Positions 58,203-64,000 of a DNA stretch of 64,000 nucleotides are shown here, one piece after another. The stretch covers positions 4,154,001-4,218,000 of the forward strand of contig NZ_VIVK01000001.1 in the NCBI RefSeq assembly GCF_007828865.1, written 5' to 3'. The stretch is from Kribbella amoyensis (GTDB lineage Bacteria; Actinomycetota; Actinomycetes; Propionibacteriales; Kribbellaceae). The notes under the pieces were generated by a model. It ran no database searches, was not told the DNA's origin, and worked only from the letters and a program-made list of their open reading frames with translations. Position 1 is the first letter of the stretch. The number at the start of each line of letters is the position of its first letter. The translations under genes were made by a program, and so were the position numbers.

Positions 58203-59114
58203 GTGCCGATTGAGATCCCGGCCGATTTCCTCGTCGTAGCGTCCCGTGGACCGGACTGGGCCGCGTGGCTCGACGAGCTGCCGCGCCTGACCCGCGAACT
58301 GCTCGACGAGTGGGAACTGCGGGTCGACGGCGGACCGGCGTACGGGAACTGCGCGGTGGTGGTTCCCGTGCTCACGTCGGACGGGGCACGCGCGGTACTG
58401 AAGGTGCAGTTCCCGCATTGGGAGGCGGAGACCGAGCACCTGGCTCTGCGGATCTGGGACGGCAACGGCGCTGTACGCATGCTGCGGGCGGATCCGCGGC
58501 GCTTCGCGATCCTGATGGAGCGGCTGGAGTCACGCGATCTGACGACCATCGGCGACGTGGACGCGTGCGAGGTGGTCGGGGCGGCTTACTCGCGGCTGCA
58601 CGTGCCGGCTGGGCCGCAGTTCCGTACGTTGTCGGGTGAGTTGAAGCGGTGGATCCAGGGGTTTCGAGAGTTGCCGTCGTCGGCGCCGGTGCCGCATCGG
58701 TACGTGGAGCAGGCGATCTCGCTGGGGGAGGACTTCGCGTCGGATCCGTCGTGCGACGGGGTGTTGATCCACACGGATCTGCACTACTTCAACGTGCTGG
58801 CGGGGGAGCGGGAACCGTGGTTGGTGATCGACCCGAAGCCGCTCTCCGGTGATCCGTGCTACGAGGTCGCGCCGCTGCTGTGGAACCGCTGGGACGAAGT
58901 AGTTGCCTCCGGCGATCTTCGCTTCCGTGTGCGGCAGAGGTTCTACGCGGCAATCGACGCGGGCGGGTTGGATGAGGATCGGGCCCGCGACTGGGTGATC
59001 GTGCGGCAACTGCTGAACGTGTTGTGGACCCTGCAGGAGGCGGGCACCGACGAGTCCCTGCCGCAGGACTGGGTGACGCGAAACATCGCAATCGCCAAAG
59101 CAATCCAAGACTGA
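58203..59114 (+). CDS. Streptomycin 6-kinase-like (APH) phosphotransferase
   Basis: 303 residues from GTG 58203. It resembles the APH(6)/hydroxyurea phosphotransferase group: PVLTSDGARAVLKVQFPHWE gives the ATP-binding lysine, then LIHTDLHYFNVLAGE with catalytic Asp192, and WLVIDPKPLSGDPCYEVAPL. Such genes are often chromosomal and of unknown natural substrate; some confer streptomycin resistance. No resistance cluster surrounds it. Confidence 0.87.
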   Translation: MPIEIPADFLVVASRGPDWAAWLDELPRLTRELLDEWELRVDGGPAYGNCAVVVPVLTSDGARAVLKVQFPHWEAETEHLALRIWDGNGAVRMLRADPRRFAILMERLESRDLTTIGDVDACEVVGAAYSRLHVPAGPQFRTLSGELKRWIQGFRELPSSAPVPHRYVEQAISLGEDFASDPSCDGVLIHTDLHYFNVLAGEREPWLVIDPKPLSGDPCYEVAPLLWNRWDEVVASGDLRFRVRQRFYAAIDAGGLDEDRARDWVIVRQLLNVLWTLQEAGTDESLPQDWVTRNIAIAKAIQD

Positions 59115-59323
59115 GTACCTAGAGTCGCCCCGTCAGCGCGTGCCCAGCCCGGTGCCGCGGTCCAAGGATCCTGCCTGGCCGGGGTAGGTCCGTTCGCCTG
59201 CCCCAGACAGTCAGCAACCCCGGGACCGCTGGGCTGGATCAGGGCTCGCCGGGCTCGCGTCCGCCAGTACGCCGTCAGGAAACTCGGTGGATGGGAGGTG
59301 GGCTTGGGGGTGAAGATTCGGGT

Positions 59324-59950
59324 ATGCGGTTGTTGACGGTGAATGTTGTCGAGGAGCTTCTTCCAGGGCCCAAGGAGTCCGGGTTCACGGCGATCGACAA
59401 GCGACCTCAACCCGGACGGGTACCGGTGGGTGAGCTCGGGCTGCTCGGGGACCGGGTTTGTGACACCGCGAACCACGGGGGCCCGGATCAGGCGGTCTAC
59501 GCCTACGCGCAGGAGGACGCCGACTGGTGGTCGGCGGAGATCGAGCGCGACATCCCGACCGGACTCTTCGGCGAGAACCTCCGCACCGAGGGTATCGACA
59601 TCACCGACGCCCTCCTCGGTGAGACCTGGCGGATCGGCCCCGAGGTCGAGGTGATGGTCCGCGCGCCCCGCATCCCCTGCATCACGTTCCAGCACCGCAT
59701 GCGGATCCCGCGCTGGGTCAAACGGTTCCATCAAGCCGGCCGGCCCGGGGCGTACCTCAAGGTGCTGAAGACCGGCACGATCGCCGCGGACGATTCCATC
59801 GAGGTACTGCACCGGCCGGAGCACGAAGTCACGATCGGGCACATGTTCGGGGACCAGGATCCCGGCAAGATGCAGGTGATGCTCGACTCCGGGGTCGACC
59901 TGATGGACGAACTACGGGAGATCGCGCAGCGCGTCGCGGCGCGCGGATGA
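59324..59950 (+). CDS. MOSC-domain protein
   Basis: 208 residues from ATG 59324. The MOSC pattern is visible: GLLGDRVCDTANHGGPDQAV (with the conserved cysteine), TGLFGENLRTEGIDITDALL, and VMVRAPRIPCITFQHRM. MOSC domains come from molybdenum-cofactor sulfurases and are found in YiiM-type proteins that handle N-hydroxylated purines. The stop overlaps an MFS transporter start by four bases. The 209 bp before it hold no gene. Confidence 0.9.
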   Translation: MRLLTVNVVEELLPGPKESGFTAIDKRPQPGRVPVGELGLLGDRVCDTANHGGPDQAVYAYAQEDADWWSAEIERDIPTGLFGENLRTEGIDITDALLGETWRIGPEVEVMVRAPRIPCITFQHRMRIPRWVKRFHQAGRPGAYLKVLKTGTIAADDSIEVLHRPEHEVTIGHMFGDQDPGKMQVMLDSGVDLMDELREIAQRVAARG

Positions 59951-61158
59951 CGGGGGTCCTGCCCGCGCCTGGTCCGTTGCGGCCGTTGGCGCTCGCCACC
60001 TTGCTGAGCCGGATCGGGAACGGCTTGCTGATGACCGTCAGCGTGCTGTACTTCAGCCGGATCGTCGGGTTGTCGGTCGCGCAGATCGGGCTCGGCCTGA
60101 CCGTCGCCGGCTTGTTCGGTCTGTTGTCCGCGGTGCCGTTCGGTCATCTTGCGGATCGGCGCGGGCCACGGACGTTGTTCGTTGTGCTGAGCATCGTTCT
60201 CTGCGGGTTGTCCCTGCTCTACCTGCTGGTCGAGAACTTCTGGCAGTTCCTCGTCGTCTCGGTCGTCCTGACGATCGTGGACCGCGGCGCGGGCGCGGTC
60301 CGGGTCGCGCTGATCGCCGCCGTCACGCAGGGCGCCGGACGGGTCGCGGCACGCGCGTATCTCCGCGCGATCACCAACATCGGGATCACGGCCGGCGCCG
60401 GGATCGCGGTGTTCGCGCTGCACTTCGACACCGCCACGGCGTACCGGCTGATGTTCGTCCTGGACGCGGGCCTCAGCGTGGTCGCCGCGCTGGTCGTGCT
60501 CGCCGTACCGCGGGTCGCGCCGCAGCCGAAGTCCGACGGCGGTCCCGTCTGGATCGCGCTGAGAGATCGCGGGTACCTCGCGGTGGCGGCGCTGAACGCG
60601 GGGATGTCGATCCACTACGCCGTCCTCGACGTGGCGATCCCGCTCTGGGTGGTCGACCACACGGACGCGCCTCGGTGGACGGTGGCCCTGCTGCTCGGCA
60701 TCAACACGGTCGTGGTCGCGTTGTTCCAGGTTCGGTCCAGCCGCGGGATCGCCGACCCGGCGTCGGCCGCCAAGGCCACCCGGACCGCGGGACTGTTGCT
60801 TCTGGCCTCGATGGCGTTGTTCGCCGGCGCGGCCGGGGGCGGCGTGATCGTCGCGGTGGCCCTGCTCGCGGTCGGTGCGCTGGTCCAGGTGATCGGCGAG
60901 CTGCTGCAGTCGTCCGGCTCGTTCCTGCTCGGCTTCGATCTCGCCGACGACCGCGCCCAAGGTCAGTACCAGGGTGTCTGGAACACGAGCATGTCGATCA
61001 GCACCATGCTCGCCCCCACCGTCCTGGCCCTGCTCCCGCTCGGTCTCGGGGTACCGGGCTGGCTCATCCTCGGGGTCTGGTTCGCCGGGATCGGCATCCT
61101 CTTCGTCCCGGTCGTCCGCTGGGCCGCGGCGCGCAAACCCCAGCCGGCACTCGTCTAG
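59947..61158 (+). CDS. MFS transporter
   Basis: 403 residues with twelve hydrophobic segments. The MFS motif A is GLLSAVPFGHLADRRGPRTL near residue 57. It belongs to the general drug-efflux-like group and is translationally coupled to the MOSC gene (ATGA), so it may export the substrate or product handled there. It converges on the IclR gene with a four-base overlap. Confidence 0.88.
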   Translation: MTGVLPAPGPLRPLALATLLSRIGNGLLMTVSVLYFSRIVGLSVAQIGLGLTVAGLFGLLSAVPFGHLADRRGPRTLFVVLSIVLCGLSLLYLLVENFWQFLVVSVVLTIVDRGAGAVRVALIAAVTQGAGRVAARAYLRAITNIGITAGAGIAVFALHFDTATAYRLMFVLDAGLSVVAALVVLAVPRVAPQPKSDGGPVWIALRDRGYLAVAALNAGMSIHYAVLDVAIPLWVVDHTDAPRWTVALLLGINTVVVALFQVRSSRGIADPASAAKATRTAGLLLLASMALFAGAAGGGVIVAVALLAVGALVQVIGELLQSSGSFLLGFDLADDRAQGQYQGVWNTSMSISTMLAPTVLALLPLGLGVPGWLILGVWFAGIGILFVPVVRWAAARKPQPALV

Positions 61159-61919
61159 ACCGTCGGCTCCAGGTAGCCGAGAGCCGCGGAGATCTTGTGG
61201 GCGGCCTCGGTCGCGGCCGGGGCCATCAGGGCGACCTGCGCGATCGACTGCTCCAGGGACAACGTGGAGATGCTGACCGCGGCGATCGCGGTCGAGGTGT
61301 GGTCGTGGATGACGGCCGCGACACAGCGGATCCCCGGCTCGTTCTCCTCGTCGTCCAGCGCGTACCCGCGGGCGCGGACCTGGGCGAGGTCGGCCTTCAA
61401 CGCGGCCGCGGTGGTGTGGGTGAGCGGGGTTCGCGCCGGCAGCCCGGTCCTGGTGATGAGCGCGTCCAGCTCGTCCTCGGACTTCTCGGCCAGCAACGCC
61501 TTGCCGATCCCGGTGCAGTGCAGCCAGAACGCCTTGCCGACGCGGGACGGCATCCGGTACGGCTTGGGGCCGTCCAGGCGGGCCACGTAGATCGCCTCGT
61601 CACCGTTGAGCAGGCCGACGTGCACCGTGCACCGGGTCTGCGCGACCAGGTCGGCGAGCACGGGCCGGGCGACCGTGGCCAGGTCGACGTTGGTGAGCGC
61701 GTGACCGGCGAGGCGCAGCGCCTTCGGGCCCGGGTGGTACGACCCGTTCTCGGCCTGGGCGACGAACTCGTGCTCGACCAGCGACGCCATGATCCGGTGC
61801 ACGGTCGACTTGGCCAGCCCGGTCGCGGTGACCACGTCGGTGAACCGGGAGTGCTCGAGGACGGCGTCGAGCACCATCAGCGTCTTGTCGATGGCCGAGG
61901 GCGAACTCATGTCGCTCAT
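61155..61919 (-). CDS. IclR-family regulator, KdgR-like
   Basis: 254 residues. The N-terminal winged helix (TVATGLAKSTVHRIMASLVE region) is followed by an IclR ligand domain with HCTGIGKALLAEKSEDELDA and VSISTLSLEQSI. It lies 45 bases downstream of the SDR gene in the kduI/SDR operon. KdgR-type IclR proteins repress pectin/uronate catabolism; the operator copies upstream of kduI and the symporter gene are the probable sites. Confidence 0.9.
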   Translation of the reverse strand: MSDMSSPSAIDKTLMVLDAVLEHSRFTDVVTATGLAKSTVHRIMASLVEHEFVAQAENGSYHPGPKALRLAGHALTNVDLATVARPVLADLVAQTRCTVHVGLLNGDEAIYVARLDGPKPYRMPSRVGKAFWLHCTGIGKALLAEKSEDELDALITRTGLPARTPLTHTTAAALKADLAQVRARGYALDDEENEPGIRCVAAVIHDHTSTAIAAVSISTLSLEQSIAQVALMAPAATEAAHKISAALGYLEPTV

Positions 61920-61964
61920 CCTGTCACCTCTCCTCCGGTCCTCCGCCGCGGCGGAAGCAACCTC

Positions 61965-62717
61965 TCATCGGGCCAGCCAGCCACCGTCGACCGCGAGCAC
62001 ATGACCGTTGACGTAGTCCGCCGCCGCCGAGGCGAGGAACACCGCGGCGCCGACCAGGTCCTCCGGCCGCCCCCACCGCCCGGCCGGGATCCGCTCCCGG
62101 ATCGAGGCCTCCCGGTCAGGGTCGGCCCGTAGTGCGGTGGTGTTGTCCGTACTGATGTAGCCCGGCGCGATCGCGTTGACCTGGACGCCGGCCGGTCCCC
62201 ACTCGTTGGCGAGCGCCTTGGTCAGTCCCGCGACCGCGTGCTTGCTCGCAGTGTAGGCGGGCACCGTGATCCCGCCCTGGAAGCTGAGCAACGACGCGAT
62301 CGTGACGATCTTGCCCGCGCCGCGCTCGGCCATCGCGGCCCCGATCGGCCGGGTCACGGCCCAGGTGGAGTTGAGGTTCACATCGATCACGTGCTGCCAG
62401 TCGGTGGCCGTGGTCGACGCCGCGGGGGCTCGCCGGATCGTGCCGGCGTTGTTGACCAGGATGTCGATCCGGCGCTCGGCGGCCAGTTCGGTGGCGACCG
62501 CCTCGACCGCTTCCGGGTCGGCGAAGTCGGCGGTGACCACGGTCGCCGCGCCGCCGCCGTTCTGCTTGATCGCGTCGAGCGTCTCGTCGACGGCGGTGTC
62601 CCGGGCCAGCAGGACCAGGTCCGCCCCGGCCGTGGCGTACCCGGCGGCGATGGCAGCGCCGATCCCGCGCCGGGCGCCGGTGACCAGGGCGGTCCGGCCG
62701 GCCAGGGAGAAAGTCAC
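61965..62717 (-). CDS. kduD: SDR oxidoreductase, 2-deoxy-D-gluconate 3-dehydrogenase-like
   Basis: 250 residues from GTG 62717, whose GTGA overlaps the kduI stop. NAD-binding TGARRGIGAA (about residues 14-23), NNAG near residue 90, catalytic YTASK (about Tyr155 and Lys159) and a C-terminal GRPEDLVGAAVFLASAAADY. The pairing with kduI points to KduD, which reduces or oxidises 2,5-diketo-3-deoxygluconate in uronate degradation. The symbol rests on that context. Confidence 0.85.
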   Translation of the reverse strand: MTFSLAGRTALVTGARRGIGAAIAAGYATAGADLVLLARDTAVDETLDAIKQNGGGAATVVTADFADPEAVEAVATELAAERRIDILVNNAGTIRRAPAASTTATDWQHVIDVNLNSTWAVTRPIGAAMAERGAGKIVTIASLLSFQGGITVPAYTASKHAVAGLTKALANEWGPAGVQVNAIAPGYISTDNTTALRADPDREASIRERIPAGRWGRPEDLVGAAVFLASAAADYVNGHVLAVDGGWLAR

Positions 62718-63553
62718 CGCAGCTCCGCCACGTCGACGCCGTCCATGTCGCCGAACGCCTGGTTCTCCCCGGCCATCGCCCAGACGAAGCTGTACGAGGA
62801 CGTGCCGGCGCCGGAGTGGATCGACCAGCTCGGCGAGATCACGGCTTGGCGGTCCGCGACCAGCAGGTGCCGGGTCTCGTCGGGTTCGCCGAGGAGGTGC
62901 ACGATCCGCTCGGTCTCGGGCAGGCCGAAGTACAAGTAGCACTCGGTCCGGCGGTCGTGGGTGTGCGCGGGCATCGTGTTCCACGTACTGCCCGCGTGCA
63001 GCGTGGTGACCCCGAGCACGACCTGGCAGCTGCGGACGCCGTCGGCGTGGATGTACTGGTCGATGGTCCGCCGGTTCGCGGTCTGCTGGTCGCCGAGCTC
63101 GAGCCGGTTGCCCTCGCCCGGATGGATCAGGGTGGTCGGGTACTCCGTGTGCGCGGCGGCGGAGAACACGTAGAACGCGGCCTCCTCGCCCTTGAACACG
63201 ACCTCGCGCGCACCGCGTCCGGCGTACAGGCAGGCGCCGGTGGTGAGCTCGTACTTGGTGCCGTCGACGGTGATCGTGCCGGGACCGCCGACGTTGACGA
63301 TGCCGGCCTCGCGACGCTCCAGGAAGTACTCGCTGCGCAGCTCCGGCCAGGTGCCGAGGGTGAGCGGCCCGGAGACCGGACGGGCGCCGGCCAGCACGAT
63401 CCGGTCGTGGTGGGTGAGCACCGCGGTGATCGTGTCCGGGGTGAACAGGTCGTCGACCAGGTACGCCGCGCGGAGACCGGCGGTGTCGAACCCGGGGACC
63501 TGGGCGGGGTGGGTGGCGTGCCTGACCTGGAGAGGGTGCTGAGGTGTCGTCAC
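62714..63553 (-). CDS. kduI: 5-dehydro-4-deoxy-D-glucuronate isomerase
   Basis: 279 residues from GTG 63553. An ATG at 63580 would lie inside the operator and upstream of the likely -10, so the GTG start is preferred; it may be leaderless. Cupin isomerase with metal-binding HTHDRRTECYLYF and HSGAGTSSYSFVWAMAGENQ near the end. KduI converts the product of oligouronate breakdown (5-keto-4-deoxyuronate) to 3-deoxy-D-glycero-2,5-hexodiulosonate, the substrate of KduD encoded next. Confidence 0.93.
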   Translation of the reverse strand: MTTPQHPLQVRHATHPAQVPGFDTAGLRAAYLVDDLFTPDTITAVLTHHDRIVLAGARPVSGPLTLGTWPELRSEYFLERREAGIVNVGGPGTITVDGTKYELTTGACLYAGRGAREVVFKGEEAAFYVFSAAAHTEYPTTLIHPGEGNRLELGDQQTANRRTIDQYIHADGVRSCQVVLGVTTLHAGSTWNTMPAHTHDRRTECYLYFGLPETERIVHLLGEPDETRHLLVADRQAVISPSWSIHSGAGTSSYSFVWAMAGENQAFGDMDGVDVAELR

Positions 63554-63561
63554 AGAACAAG

Positions 63562-63578
63562 GTTCTATTCCACGGAAC
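63562..63578. promoter_or_regulatory. Operator copy in the kduI promoter
   Basis: GTTCT-N7-GGAAC. On the minus strand the sequence lies between a TTGACA at 63588-63583 and a GAACCT 17 bases later (63565-63560), so it fills the promoter spacer. A matching copy is present at 63657. The likely binder is the IclR/KdgR-like protein encoded at the end of the operon. Confidence 0.72.
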
Positions 63579-63656
63579 ATCCTGTCAAACGCTGCCGGGT
63601 CGTGAAACGCTCTGCTGCGGTTCTATGGCGATTGCGGTTCCGCCTCTTGACACCGT

Positions 63657-63673
63657 GTTCTGGTGAATGGAAC
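63657..63673. promoter_or_regulatory. Operator copy in the symporter promoter
   Basis: GTTCT-N7-GGAAC again, downstream of TTGACA at 63647-63652 and overlapping GAACCT at 63670-63675, exactly the same spacing as in the divergent kduI promoter. It is 35 bases before the symporter start. The two copies make the 154-bp divergent region symmetric in design. Confidence 0.72.
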
Positions 63674-63707
63674 CTCCGAGTGACGTCCCGCCCACTGGAG
63701 GTAACCC

Positions 63708-64000
63708 ATGACCGCACTCGACTGGTCGGTTCTGGCCGGCTATTTCGTGTTGATGGTGCTGATCGGGGTCTGGTCCCGCACCAAGATCAAGACCGTCGTC
63801 GACTACTTCACCACCGGCGGCCGGATCCCGTGGTGGTTGTCGGGGATCTCGCACCACATGTCCGGTTACAGCGCGGTCATGTTCGTCGCCTTCGCCGCGG
63901 TCGCCTACAGCTACGGCATCACGGTCTACGTCTGGTGGGCGGTCTCGATCGGCGTCGGGGTCGGGATCGGGGCGTTCGTCTTCGCCGCCCGCTGGAACCG
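63708..64000 (+). CDS. Sodium:solute symporter, probable uronate transporter, 3' end outside window
   Basis: 97 codons are visible from ATG 63708 (GGAGG upstream). The first two to three membrane segments read DWSVLAGYFVLMVLIGVWSR and, after TTGGRIPWWLSGISHHMSGY, the next helices. SSS-family symporters of this type stand beside kdu genes and import monomeric or unsaturated uronates. The shared operator supports co-regulation with kduI. Confidence 0.85.
   Translation, partial: MTALDWSVLAGYFVLMVLIGVWSRTKIKTVVDYFTTGGRIPWWLSGISHHMSGYSAVMFVAFAAVAYSYGITVYVWWAVSIGVGVGIGAFVFAARWN

Overview
This is a high-GC (about 70%) actinobacterial chromosome segment. The housekeeping genes (leuS, lepA, rpsT, holA, comEA/comEC, a guaB1-type gene), IdeR-type iron boxes, frequent GTG/TTG starts, abundant ATGA overlaps and leaderless-looking starts fit a Kribbella-like member of the Propionibacteriales. 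That assignment is an inference from general protein character, not from a search. I saw no prophage, insertion sequence, CRISPR array or rRNA.

Layout. Bases 1-3303 (minus strand) hold a five-gene cassette: a 70-residue peptide with eight cysteines, a MauE-like membrane redox protein, a TlpA-like thioredoxin, an S26 signal peptidase and an ABC exporter cut by the window edge. It looks like a dedicated production, folding and export line for a disulfide-rich secreted peptide, and is the best candidate here for an under-described system. Bases 3485-5635 are an MFS/SRPBCC/ArsR operon with two matching palindromes in its promoter. A GNAT gene, tRNA-Ala(GGC), guaB1, a methyltransferase next to short tandem repeats, a GntR-family gene remnant and a membrane protein follow. 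Bases 10008-12713 and 24231-25322 are two iron-siderophore loci with IdeR/DtxR-like boxes. A TerC-family gene at 13372 carries a probable yybP-ykoY (manganese) leader whose 3' strand can mask the ribosome binding site.

Bases 16463-23298 form a sugar-uptake region: LacI regulator, divergent ThuA-like and Gfo/Idh/MocA proteins, two LplB/LplC-like permeases and a lipoprotein binding protein, with no ATPase. Then come a MerR/cysteine-pair operon, an endonuclease/exonuclease/phosphatase-fold protein, a NarL-type two-component system divergent from a sodium:solute symporter with a small membrane partner, a PhyH dioxygenase with an AraC regulator, and a Tat-exported phospholipase C-like enzyme.

The core block runs from leuS, preceded by a Leu-rich leader peptide and terminator (attenuator), through a YjbQ protein, a large XRE/NTPase regulator, a PPOX protein, DegV, comEA, comEC and holA to rpsT on the opposite strand. 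The 647-bp gap between holA and rpsT contains nested long inverted repeats that look like a structured RNA or a small mobile repeat. Further on are a subtilase, two paralogous SigE-type sigma factor/membrane-partner modules flanking a phosphotransferase, lepA, another kinase, and a MOSC/MFS pair. The window ends in a uronate (pectin-type) catabolic locus: an IclR regulator, an SDR oxidoreductase (kduD-like) and kduI, divergent from a truncated symporter, with two copies of one operator placed identically in the two divergent promoters.
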